Origin: JAPLDP01 sp964628285
GTDB taxonomy: Bacteria > Bacteroidota > Bacteroidia > Bacteroidales > JAGONC01
DNA length: 31,204 nucleotides
NCBI GenBank assembly: GCA_964628285.1
Contig: CAZVNP010000039.1
Location: forward strand, 1 to 31,204
Direction of reading: 5' to 3'
Shown: in pieces, positions 6,163 to 13,453 of the stretch
Layout: the number at the start of each line of letters is the position of its first letter
Position numbering within the stretch: the stretch's first letter is position 1
Program-made: the position numbers and the translations under genes
The notes under the pieces: generated by a model
The model's input: only the letters and a program-made list of their open reading frames with translations
What the model was told of the DNA's origin: nothing
Databases searched by the model: none

Positions 6163-8892
6163 TCATCTCAGCACCGCCTGCGCCGCCGCCACCCGTGCTA
6201 TGGGAACCCGGTACGGTGAGCAGCTTACATAGTTCATTCCCACTTTGTTACAAAATTCCACCGATGTGGGTTCACCGCCATGTTCACCGCAGATACCTAC
6301 CTTGAGACCTGGTCGTGTGGACCGCCCCTTGCGGATGCCTATCTCGATGAGCTGTCCGATACCTTCCTGGTCCAGCACCCGGAAAGGATCATTTTTCAGG
6401 ATGCCTTTTTCAAGATAGATGGGCAGGAACTTGCCGGCATCATCGCGTGAATAGCCGAATCCCATCTGGGTGAGATCATTGGTGCCGAAGGAGAAAAATT
6501 CGGCTGACCGCGCGATCTGGTCGGCGACGAGGGCAGCCCGTGGTACCTCTATCATCGTACCCACTAAGTAATCGATGCGGTCCTTTTTTTCTTCAAAGAC
6601 TTTCTCAGCCGTTTGCCTGATGATATCCTCCTGCATTTTCATCTCTTCATAGGTGCCGGTGAGCGGTATCATGATCTCAGGAACGGCTTTAATACCTTTC
6701 TTCTTAAGGTTAAGTGCCGCTTCGATGATAGCTCTGGCCTGCATCTCCGAGATCTCGGGATAGGTGTTTCCCAGGCGGCAGCCACGGTGACCCAACATGG
6801 GATTGAATTCGGCCAGGGCATCCACCTTGGCTCTGACCTCTTCGACACTGATGCCCATATCTTCTGCCATCTCTTTCTGGTTTTTCTCTTCATGGGGGAC
6901 GAACTCATGTAAGGGCGGGTCAAGTAAACGTATCGTGACAGGCAGGTTATGCATCACCTCGAAGATACCTTCAAAGTCACTACGTTGAATGGGCAGAAGC
7001 TTGGCGAGGGCCTTGCGACGGCCTGTCTCATCGCCGGCGAGAATCATCTCACGCATGGCGACGATGCGTTCACCCTGGAAAAACATATGTTCGGTACGAC
7101 ACAGACCGATGCCTGTGGCACCGAAATGACGTGCCACCTGCGCGTCATGGGGCGTGTCGGCATTGGTTCTCACCGACATGCGTGTGAATTTGTCGGCCAG
7201 TTTCATGATTTTGCCGAAGTCACCGCTGAGCTGCGGCTCCCGTGTCAGGATCTGACCCTGATACACCTCGCCTTTAAAACCGTTCAGGGAGATCCAGTCG
7301 CCCTCTTTCAGTAGCAGGTGGTCTGTTCTCAACGTCTTCTCCCTGTAATCGATGCGTATGGTTCCGGCGCCCGACACACAACATTTGCCCATGCCCCGTG
7401 CAACCACGGCTGCATGTGATGTCATGCCGCCGCGGGCGGTGAGGATGCCCCGGGCCACATGCATGCCTTTGAGATCTTCCGGGGAGGTCTCGATACGCAC
7501 CAGAATGACAGCTTTTTTCTGTGCCGCCCACCGTTCGGCATCGTCGGCGTTGAATACAATCTGTCCCGTAGCGGCCCCCGGCGATGCCGGCAGACCCTTG
7601 GCGATGACAGACGCCTTGGCTATGGCTTCCTCATCAAAGACCGGATGCAACAGTTCATCCAGTTTATTGGGCTCGATCCTCAGCAGGGCCGTTTCCTCGT
7701 CGATGATTTTTTCGCTGAGCAGGTCGATGGCTATCTTAACCATCGCGGCGCCGGTGCGTTTACCGTTACGTGTCTGGAGCAGCCACAGCTTGCCTTCCTG
7801 TATGGTGAACTCCAGGTCCTGCATATCCTTGTAGTGCTGCTCGAGCTCACGCTGAATGGTAAAGAGTTCATGATAGATGACAGGCATGGTCTCTTCAAGC
7901 GACGGGTACAGTTCCGCGCGTTCCTTTTCCGTTATGTTGGCCAGGCTGGCCCAGCGTTTAGATCCTTCTTTGGTGATCTGCCGCGGTGTCCGTATGCCGG
8001 CGACTACGTCCTCGCCCTGGGCATTGGGGAGATATTCGCCATTGAACAGGTTTTCGCCGGTAGCCGCATCACGTGTGAATGCGACACCGGTGGCCGAAGT
8101 GGCACCCATGTTACCGAAGACCATGGCCTGCACCGTCACGGCCGTACCCCAGTCATCGGGAATGCCGTTGAGCTTGCGGTAGACAATGGCCCTCTGGTTC
8201 ATCCAGCTGCCGAAGACAGCCATGATGGCCCCCCACAACTGATCCCACGGATCGAGAGGGAAGTCTTTTTTTGTCCCTTTTTTTACTGCTTCCTTGAAGT
8301 TGGTGACGAGCTCCTTCAGATCACCCGTGGTCAGATCAGTGTCGAGCAGTATGTTTCTTTTATCTTTCAAATCGTCGATGATCTCCTCAAAAGGATCGAC
8401 ATCTTCCTTGGATGCCGGTTTCATGCCCAGCACCACATCACCGTACATCTGCACAAAACGGCGGTAGGAGTCCCACACAAAGCGCTCGTTACCGGTTTTC
8501 TTTATGAGACCTTTCACCACTGCGTCATTGAGGCCTAAATTGAGCACGGTGTCCATCATGCCTGGCATGGAGGCTCTGGCACCGGAGCGCACCGAAAGAA
8601 GTAACGGATTGGCCGGATCGCCGAAGCCGGCATGCATGATGGCTTCGATTTTTTTGACGGCGGCAGTGACCTCATCCCTGATGAGTCCCATTACCTTGTC
8701 GCGACCATAGGTGTAATAGTCGGTACACACTTCGGTAGTGATGGTGAAGCCCGGAGGGACAGGAACACCTATCAGGTTCATCTCGGCCAGGTTGGCACCT
8801 TTACCGCCAAGGAGGGCTTTCATCGAGGCATTGCCTTCGGCTTTCTTGTCACCAAAAAGATAGACGTTTTTGCGTTTTTCGGTTGCGGACAT
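6163..8892 (-). CDS. ppdK: Pyruvate, phosphate dikinase
   Basis: Interconverts pyruvate + ATP + Pi and PEP + AMP + PPi; in anaerobes it serves in gluconeogenesis or as a PPi-using replacement for pyruvate kinase. At 909 aa it is a little longer than the typical 870-880. Domains in order: ATP-grasp nucleotide-binding (1-350, opening with LLGGKGANLAEM and VPVPPGFTI); the swivelling phosphohistidine domain with GGMTSHAAVVARGMG, catalytic His near residue 493; and a C-terminal PEP/pyruvate TIM barrel with GLCRTEHMFF, GTMIEVPRAALVAD, FSFGTNDLTQM and GICGEHGGEP. All key residues are visible. The ATG at 8892 precedes a normal N-terminus. It is the upstream neighbour of pckA; the pair sets PEP/oxaloacetate flux, and nifJ in the same window handles pyruvate oxidation. 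Confidence 0.97.
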   Translation of the reverse strand: MSATEKRKNVYLFGDKKAEGNASMKALLGGKGANLAEMNLIGVPVPPGFTITTEVCTDYYTYGRDKVMGLIRDEVTAAVKKIEAIMHAGFGDPANPLLLSVRSGARASMPGMMDTVLNLGLNDAVVKGLIKKTGNERFVWDSYRRFVQMYGDVVLGMKPASKEDVDPFEEIIDDLKDKRNILLDTDLTTGDLKELVTNFKEAVKKGTKKDFPLDPWDQLWGAIMAVFGSWMNQRAIVYRKLNGIPDDWGTAVTVQAMVFGNMGATSATGVAFTRDAATGENLFNGEYLPNAQGEDVVAGIRTPRQITKEGSKRWASLANITEKERAELYPSLEETMPVIYHELFTIQRELEQHYKDMQDLEFTIQEGKLWLLQTRNGKRTGAAMVKIAIDLLSEKIIDEETALLRIEPNKLDELLHPVFDEEAIAKASVIAKGLPASPGAATGQIVFNADDAERWAAQKKAVILVRIETSPEDLKGMHVARGILTARGGMTSHAAVVARGMGKCCVSGAGTIRIDYREKTLRTDHLLLKEGDWISLNGFKGEVYQGQILTREPQLSGDFGKIMKLADKFTRMSVRTNADTPHDAQVARHFGATGIGLCRTEHMFFQGERIVAMREMILAGDETGRRKALAKLLPIQRSDFEGIFEVMHNLPVTIRLLDPPLHEFVPHEEKNQKEMAEDMGISVEEVRAKVDALAEFNPMLGHRGCRLGNTYPEISEMQARAIIEAALNLKKKGIKAVPEIMIPLTGTYEEMKMQEDIIRQTAEKVFEEKKDRIDYLVGTMIEVPRAALVADQIARSAEFFSFGTNDLTQMGFGYSRDDAGKFLPIYLEKGILKNDPFRVLDQEGIGQLIEIGIRKGRSTRPGLKVGICGEHGGEPTSVEFCNKVGMNYVSCSPYRVPIARVAAAQAVLR

Positions 8893-8958
8893 GATTATCA
8901 GTTGTTAATGTTTTAAACAGTTGCAGTTGTTTTCGGCTATATCTGATATTTGTATAAC

Positions 8959-8994
8959 CGCAAAGGTCGCAAAGTAGGCGCAGAGAGCGCAGAA
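8959..8994 (+). repeat. CGCAAAG/CGCAGAG array, about 10-nt period
   Basis: Four units (CGCAAAG, CGCAAAG, CGCAGAG, CGCAGAA) start at 8959, 8968, 8979 and 8988, an average spacing near one helical turn. An inverted copy, CTCTGCGATCTTTGCG, lies at 9017-9032. The two could pair (12 of 13 bases for the best segment). Confidence 0.75.
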
Positions 8995-9035
8995 GATAGA
9001 TAATGGAACATTGTTTCTCTGCGATCTTTGCGTTA

Positions 9036-9062
9036 CCGGTAACTGACTGCCTCAGTTACCGG
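9036..9062. repeat. Perfect 11-bp inverted repeat with 5-nt loop
   Basis: Arms CCGGTAACTGA (9036-9046) and TCAGTTACCGG (9052-9062) with loop CTGCC. The left arm also overlaps a separate 12-bp perfect palindrome, GTTACCGGTAAC (9033-9044), so two alternative structures compete. There is no T-run after it, so it is not an obvious terminator; it could be an operator or part of the repeat cluster. Confidence 0.65.
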
Positions 9063-9275
9063 CTTTGTGCCCTCCGCGGTAAAATAATATTTCTTAACCT
9101 GATTAATGACTCTTTTACCACATAAAGTATAAAAAAAATGTTCACACAAAATTTTGATCTACTCTGATAATATGTTATTGCTCTGGATAATAGAATCGGC
9201 AAAGTTAGGAAAATATTTAATTAAAAAATGACCTGCCAGTCATAAAGCTAAAGTTACAAGCCGTCAGCCTAAATC

Positions 9276-9310
9276 TTTCATTATTCATCTTTCAGTCTTC
9301 ATTTTTCATA
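9276..9310. repeat. Heptamer array, TTTCATT-like x5
   Basis: Five consecutive 7-nt units (TTTCATT, ATTCATC, TTTCAGT, CTTCATT, TTTCATA) share a TTCA core. The array ends about 85 bp upstream of the DUF362 gene start. Confidence 0.75.
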
Positions 9311-9396
9311 TTTTTGACTTTTGATGATACTTTTATATTATCAATAATTATCCTACTTACCGGCAATGGATGACCGTAGGAATTTATGACAATGCC

Positions 9397-10320
9397 ATGA
9401 AACGACGCGATTTCTTAAAGAGAGGCTTGGGTGCGGGTGTGGCCGCGGGAGCCGTCTTCGTCCTGGGTGATTTCACGCAGCTTTTCGCAGGCCTACCTTC
9501 TTCACCGGCCTTACCTTTCGACATGGTGGCGGTAAAGGGCGGCGAGCCGGAGGTGATGTTCGACCAGGCCATAGCTGCCATGGGCGGCATGGGTGCCTTC
9601 GTTAAAAAAGGACAGAAGGTGGTGGTTAAACCCAACATCGGATGGGATGTCACTCCCGACCGTGGCGGCAATACCAATCCCAAGCTGGTCAAGCGCATCA
9701 TCGAGCATTGCCTGCGGGCCGGCGCCGGGGAGGTGACCGTGTTCGACAACCCCTGCGACACCTGGGACAAGTGTTATGCAAACAGCGGCATTGAACAGGC
9801 CGTCAAGGACGGTGGTGGCAAGATAGTGCCGGGCAATACCGAATCCTATTACCAGTACGTGAAGGTTCCCCTGGGCAGGAAACTGACGGAGGCTAAGGTG
9901 CATGAACTCATCCTCGGCTCGGATGTGTTCATCAACGTGCCCATTCTTAAGCATCATTCCTCCTCACGGCTCACCATCGCCATGAAAAACCTGATGGGTG
10001 TGGTATGGGACCGGGGTTACTGGCATCGCAACGACCTGCACCAATGCATCGCCGACTATGCCACCTTCCGCCGGCCTGACCTGAATGTGGTGGATGCCTA
10101 CCGCGTCATGATGAAAAACGGACCCCGCGGCGTGTCGGTTTATGATCTGACACTTATGAAACAGCTTCTCATCTCAAAAGATATTGTGGCTGCCGATGCC
10201 GCGGCCACCAAGATATTCGGCAAGGAACCCCATGATATCGGATACATACGCATCGCCGAAGAGATGAAGACGGGCACCACCGACCTGCAAAGCCTCAACA
10301 TCAAAAGGATCATCCTTTGA
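9397..10320 (+). CDS. DUF362 domain-containing protein with Tat signal
   Basis: The start chosen, ATG at 9397, gives MKRRDFLKRGLGAGVAAGAVF, a classical twin-arginine signal, so the protein is probably exported folded. An in-frame ATG at 9370 would add nine residues before the signal. The mature part is a DUF362 domain, with KPNIGWDVTPDRGGNTNP, an RAGAGEVTVFDNPC segment, VFINVPILKHHSSSRLTIAMKNLMGVV and NVVDAYRVM. No ferredoxin cysteine motif is present. DUF362 members often occur with or fused to 4Fe-4S modules; the catalytic role is unknown. The next gene, a membrane polyferredoxin, starts one base after its TGA, so the two are almost surely translated from one message and probably act together at the periplasmic face. 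Confidence 0.85.
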   Translation: MKRRDFLKRGLGAGVAAGAVFVLGDFTQLFAGLPSSPALPFDMVAVKGGEPEVMFDQAIAAMGGMGAFVKKGQKVVVKPNIGWDVTPDRGGNTNPKLVKRIIEHCLRAGAGEVTVFDNPCDTWDKCYANSGIEQAVKDGGGKIVPGNTESYYQYVKVPLGRKLTEAKVHELILGSDVFINVPILKHHSSSRLTIAMKNLMGVVWDRGYWHRNDLHQCIADYATFRRPDLNVVDAYRVMMKNGPRGVSVYDLTLMKQLLISKDIVAADAAATKIFGKEPHDIGYIRIAEEMKTGTTDLQSLNIKRIIL

Positions 10321-10321
10321 T

Positions 10322-11923
10322 ATGAAACACGGTAACCGGCTTAAAAGCGTCCGTGTGGCGCTCGCTGTTCTTTTTTTGGCTTTTACAATGATGATATTCC
10401 TGGATTTTACGGGTGTCATCACCGCTGCCCTGACCAGGCCGGTTGTCTTTCTTCAGTTTGCGCCATCACTTATTAAATTCATTCGTCTGGCAGAATTCGG
10501 TTCCGCCGGCTTCCTTGTCGTCATCGTTCTGACAGTTTTATTCGGACGTGTTTACTGTTCCACCGTATGCCCCGCCGGCACATTCCAGGATGTGTTCATT
10601 TACCTGAAACGCAAGCTGTCACCGCAGCACAGGTTCAGGTATGTCAAAGCGAATCATATGGTCAGTGTAACTATCCTGCTGATTGTAACGTTTACCATGC
10701 TGGCCGGATCCACCCTTTTAATAACCCTTCTTGATCCTTACAGCAATTTCGGCCGGATGACGGCACATTTGGTCAGACCGGTGCTCATCGGTATCAATAA
10801 TCTGTTTGTGGCCGTAATGGGCACGGGTCATTCATTATTTCTGAAACCTGTTGACCTGAAGAAAATCAGCCTGCTGCCTTTTTTCTTCTCCATGATTTTC
10901 ATGGGGGTGCTTCTTTTTTTCTCTCTGAGCCGCGGACGGCAGTATTGCAACCTCATTTGCCCTGTGGGCATTTTACTGGGTTATCTGTCAAGGATCGCCC
11001 TGTTCAGGATCAGGCTCCACAAAGGTCTGTGCAACAGTTGTGCTGCATGCCTGAGCGTATGTAAGGCCGGCTGCATCGACATCAGAAACAGCGAGGTGGC
11101 ATTCAGCCGTTGTGTCGGATGTTTTAACTGTCTGAGCGTGTGCCCTTCCGGTGGAGTCGACTATGGGCTGACATGGCGTACAACGACGACGGAGAAGGGA
11201 AAAACAGGTGCCGAGAGTGATGTGGATCTCTCCAAACGGAGGTTCCTGGCTGTATCGGGAGCCCTGCTGGCGAGTTTGATGGCTTTGGCTGTCAGGGGGA
11301 AATCGCCCGGCCGCATGGCTTCCGATACGGCCAAAGTCATAAGGGGTGGCATCTCTGAAGGATCTCCGGTGCCCGTCACCCCTCCCGGCTCACTGGGTTA
11401 TGACCATTTTACCGCGGCCTGCACAGCCTGTCATCTCTGTGTGACGGCCTGCCCTACACAAGTATTGCAGCCGTCGCTGTTCGACTATGGTCTCCTGGGC
11501 CTCATGCAACCCAGGATGGATTACATGACGAATTACTGCAACTATGAATGCACGCTGTGCACGGCGGTATGTCCTACGGGAGCCATCCTGCCGTTGACAT
11601 CAGAGGAGAAGAAGCTGACACAGCTGGGCAAATCAAGGTTCATCAAAGAAGAATGCATCGTCTACACCAAAAAGACGGCCTGTGGTGCCTGCTCGGAACG
11701 GTGTCCCACCAAGGCGGTCAATATGGTTCCTTATGAGAACGCGTTGACGATACCCGAGGTCAACAACGAGATATGCATCGGTTGTGGTGCCTGCCAGTAT
11801 GCCTGCCCCATCGACCCCAAGGCCATTGTGGTGGATGCCAACAGAGTGCATCTGAAGGCTCAGCCTCCCAAAGAAGGGAAAGAGGTGAAGAAGATCGACT
11901 ATAAGGAGGAATTTCCTTTTTAA
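10322..11923 (+). CDS. Membrane polyferredoxin, NapH-like membrane part fused to NapG-like ferredoxin part
   Basis: 533 aa. Residues 1-220 contain about five membrane spans and two NapH-type motifs, GRVYCSTVCPAG (C79, C83) and GRQYCNLICPVG (C209, C213). Two 4Fe-4S motifs follow (C237-C240-C243-C247 and C264-C267-C270-C274). Residues 304-325 are SKRRFL plus a hydrophobic stretch, like an internal twin-arginine signal. Then come four more clusters (C367-C377, C406/C410-C417, C445/C454-C461, C485-C495), as in NapG/MauM. By analogy it would carry electrons from quinol or cytoplasmic ferredoxin across the membrane to a periplasmic acceptor; the partner enzyme is not identified. It is coupled to the upstream DUF362 gene. 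An octamer repeat starts directly after its TAA. Confidence 0.85.
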   Translation: MKHGNRLKSVRVALAVLFLAFTMMIFLDFTGVITAALTRPVVFLQFAPSLIKFIRLAEFGSAGFLVVIVLTVLFGRVYCSTVCPAGTFQDVFIYLKRKLSPQHRFRYVKANHMVSVTILLIVTFTMLAGSTLLITLLDPYSNFGRMTAHLVRPVLIGINNLFVAVMGTGHSLFLKPVDLKKISLLPFFFSMIFMGVLLFFSLSRGRQYCNLICPVGILLGYLSRIALFRIRLHKGLCNSCAACLSVCKAGCIDIRNSEVAFSRCVGCFNCLSVCPSGGVDYGLTWRTTTTEKGKTGAESDVDLSKRRFLAVSGALLASLMALAVRGKSPGRMASDTAKVIRGGISEGSPVPVTPPGSLGYDHFTAACTACHLCVTACPTQVLQPSLFDYGLLGLMQPRMDYMTNYCNYECTLCTAVCPTGAILPLTSEEKKLTQLGKSRFIKEECIVYTKKTACGACSERCPTKAVNMVPYENALTIPEVNNEICIGCGACQYACPIDPKAIVVDANRVHLKAQPPKEGKEVKKIDYKEEFPF

Positions 11924-11963
11924 GGTCTCCGGGTCTTCAGGTTCACAGGTCTACAGGTCGGCC
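11924..11963 (+). repeat. Octamer array (GGTCnnCn)x5 directly after the polyferredoxin stop
   Basis: Five consecutive 8-nt units, GGTCTCCG, GGTCTTCA, GGTTCACA, GGTCTACA and GGTCGGCC, begin at the first base after the TAA stop. The same octamers follow pckA in the leftward direction (4389-4404). Confidence 0.75.
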
Positions 11964-11965
11964 AT

Positions 11966-12000
11966 CGTCAGTCTTCAGTCGTCAGTCTTCAGTCGTCAGT
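11966..12000 (+). repeat. Heptamer array, CGTCAGT/CTTCAGT x5
   Basis: Units alternate strictly: CGTCAGT, CTTCAGT, CGTCAGT, CTTCAGT, CGTCAGT. Bases 11970-11998 are the left arm of a long inverted repeat whose right arm is 12099-12127. Confidence 0.85.
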
Positions 12001-12127
12001 CAGGGGGGGAGGGGGAGAAAATGTGGATCTAGAAAATGAGAAAAGGTGAAAGTGTGAAAATAAGGATCAAAGTTGATTGCCAACTGCCAACTCAAGATTG
12101 ACGACTGACGACTGACGACTGAAGACT
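11970..12127. terminator. Long inverted repeat between convergent genes, possible bidirectional terminator
   Basis: Arms 11970-11998 and 12099-12127 match at 28 of 29 positions when one is reverse-complemented. The loop of about 100 nt holds other heptamer material (TTGCCAA, CTGCCAA at 12077-12090) and a purine-rich tract. The right arm stops one base before the end of the leftward DHODH-like gene. The position suits transcription termination or 3'-end protection for both genes, but the loop is long and there is no T-run, so the terminator role is an inference. Confidence 0.5.
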
Positions 12128-12128
12128 C

Positions 12129-13142
12129 TCACCGCATCGGATATCTCTTGAATATCTCCTCCGATTTCAGCAGGATATCGACATATTGGGCTCTCTTGTA
12201 AGCAAAAGGATCTTTGATGTTTTTCTTCGACATCTTGCCCCTGAAGTCATCAAGTTTTTTATATTTCTTCGACTCCATCCACAGGATCAGATCATTGAGC
12301 ATGGTACCTATCTGTCCGACATGATTTTTATACAACGTGCTGACCACCTGCACGGCATCAGCGCCTGCCAGCAACATGGTGATAACATCTTCGCCGGTGA
12401 AGATTCCTGTGCTGGCGATGACAGAGGCCTTGATATTGCCATAGAGCAAGCCTGCAAAACGCAACGGCAGCCTGTTATCCTGCTGTACGCTCAGGTTATA
12501 GGGAAAGAAATTCTCTTCCAGGTCGATGTCGATATCAGGCTGGAATAACCTGTTGAATATCACCACCCCGTCAAGACCCAGGTTATCCAACTTCTTAATG
12601 ATAAAGAGGGGGTTGGTGTAATAGGGGCTGAGCTTGACGCTGATGGGTATGGTGACGACCTTCTTCACTGCCCTGACGATCTCCAGTTGCCCTTCGCTGA
12701 TTTCCACCCCGGGCAGGTTAAAGTCGGTGGGCGTGGAATAGAGATTCAGTTCCAGCCCGTCCACGCCTGTATCCTGCAGTAACCTCGCATATTCCACCCA
12801 TGTCTCCCTGTTGATGCAGTTAAGGCTTGCGATCAGAGGAATATGCAACACCTCCCTGGCTTTTTTCAGGTTGATAAGAAATTCTTTCGGACCGGCATGC
12901 TCTATATGGGGAAAAAGCGAGATCATCTCGGCATTGCGATCATCGTATTCCATCAGCTCTTCCGAGAGCTGCAAGCTTTCAAGCTGTATTTGTTCCTCGA
13001 ACAGCGATTTGTAAACGACTGCAGCGGCTCCGGCAGCCTCGAGCTGCTCCAGCATGCCCGGCTCGGTGACCAGATTGGAGGCTCCCACGATGATGGGATT
13101 TTTCAGCTCCAGACCCATGTACTTTGTTCTCAAATCAACCAT
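12129..13142 (-). CDS. Dihydroorotate dehydrogenase-like flavoprotein
   Basis: 337-aa FMN-binding TIM-barrel protein of the class 1 DHODH superfamily. It shows LKNPIIVGASN (13-23), VVYKSLFEEQI (42-52), an IASLNCINRETW strand (104-115), ISVKLSPYYTN (167-177, with K170 at the FMN/orotate lysine) and LLAGADAVQVVSTLYKN near the end. The class 1 NxSCPN loop is replaced by ELNLYSTP (131-138), so the catalytic cysteine is missing, with Ser or Thr in its place. True dihydroorotate oxidation is therefore doubtful. It is divergent from nifJ, and a redox role linked to PFOR is plausible but unproven. The ATG at 13142 is well placed, with a TACATTTG element 29 bp upstream. Confidence 0.85.
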   Translation of the reverse strand: MVDLRTKYMGLELKNPIIVGASNLVTEPGMLEQLEAAGAAAVVYKSLFEEQIQLESLQLSEELMEYDDRNAEMISLFPHIEHAGPKEFLINLKKAREVLHIPLIASLNCINRETWVEYARLLQDTGVDGLELNLYSTPTDFNLPGVEISEGQLEIVRAVKKVVTIPISVKLSPYYTNPLFIIKKLDNLGLDGVVIFNRLFQPDIDIDLEENFFPYNLSVQQDNRLPLRFAGLLYGNIKASVIASTGIFTGEDVITMLLAGADAVQVVSTLYKNHVGQIGTMLNDLILWMESKKYKKLDDFRGKMSKKNIKDPFAYKRAQYVDILLKSEEIFKRYPMR

Positions 13143-13170
13143 AGTTTGAAGTTTTTATTCTGTAATTAGA

Positions 13171-13178
13171 CAAATGTA
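13171..13178 (-). promoter_or_regulatory. Candidate Bacteroidetes -7 element for the DHODH-like gene
   Basis: Leftward TACATTTG is an exact TAnnTTTG match, 29 bp upstream of the ATG, leaving a short leader. A TTTG exists upstream (13204-13207) but the spacing is 25 nt rather than 19-21, so the -33 part is doubtful. Confidence 0.35.
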
Positions 13179-13262
13179 TTAATACTTTACCGATTATAAC
13201 AGCCAAAGAGACATTTTGATCGGGCAGTGAGAAGGAAATTTGCCGGATTTTTAATTAAAGTA

Positions 13263-13297
13263 AGCTTCAAGCTGCGAGGTACGAGCTACGAGCCGGA
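13263..13297 (+). repeat. Heptamer array AGCTnCn x5
   Basis: Five consecutive 7-nt units: AGCTTCA, AGCTGCG, AGGTACG, AGCTACG, AGCCGGA. The sequence differs from the CGTCAGT arrays but the period is the same. Confidence 0.75.
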
Positions 13298-13453
13298 AGT
13301 GGGAGGGGAAGGGGAAGAGGGACTGAAATGAGGTTATATTTCCCTTAAATAATTCCATAAATTGATTAAAATTTTATAATTTCGCATGCGCCTGGAAAAT
13401 TTGAAAAATCTAATTATCAAAGGTTTTAACATAAAAATAGAAGGAATTTAATT

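Larger units (their letters stand above)
8893..9396. other. Gene-free 504-bp gap between divergent ppdK and DUF362 gene
   Basis: No credible coding frame. It should hold the promoters of two divergent transcripts, but I found no full TTTG-N20-TAnnTTTG match. The left third carries CGCAAAG/CGCAGAG decamer-like repeats in both orientations (8959-8994, 9017-9032 and a decayed copy near 9063-9080) and the hairpin at 9036-9062. The middle (about 9085-9240) is AT-rich without visible structure. The right end holds the heptamer array 9276-9310. Confidence 0.7.
13143..13453. other. Gene-free 311-bp gap between divergent DHODH-like gene and nifJ
   Basis: No coding frame is supported. It carries a candidate -7 box for the leftward gene (13171-13178), a heptamer array (13263-13297) followed by a purine tract, and a strongly AT-rich stretch (about 13330-13450) upstream of nifJ. 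No clear promoter motif was seen for nifJ. Confidence 0.7.

Noticed and set aside
7459..8538. Long open frame (359 codons) on the + strand opposite ppdK
   Set aside because: It lies wholly inside a full-length, motif-complete ppdK on the other strand and its translation shows no recognisable fold. It is a codon-bias shadow.
10322..11923. Polyferredoxin considered as evidence of a periplasmic nitrate reductase locus
   Set aside because: No napA, napB or napC-like gene is present; the partner is a DUF362 protein.
11966..12127. Repeated short units considered as a CRISPR array
   Set aside because: Units are 7 nt and contiguous with no spacers, and no cas gene is in the window.
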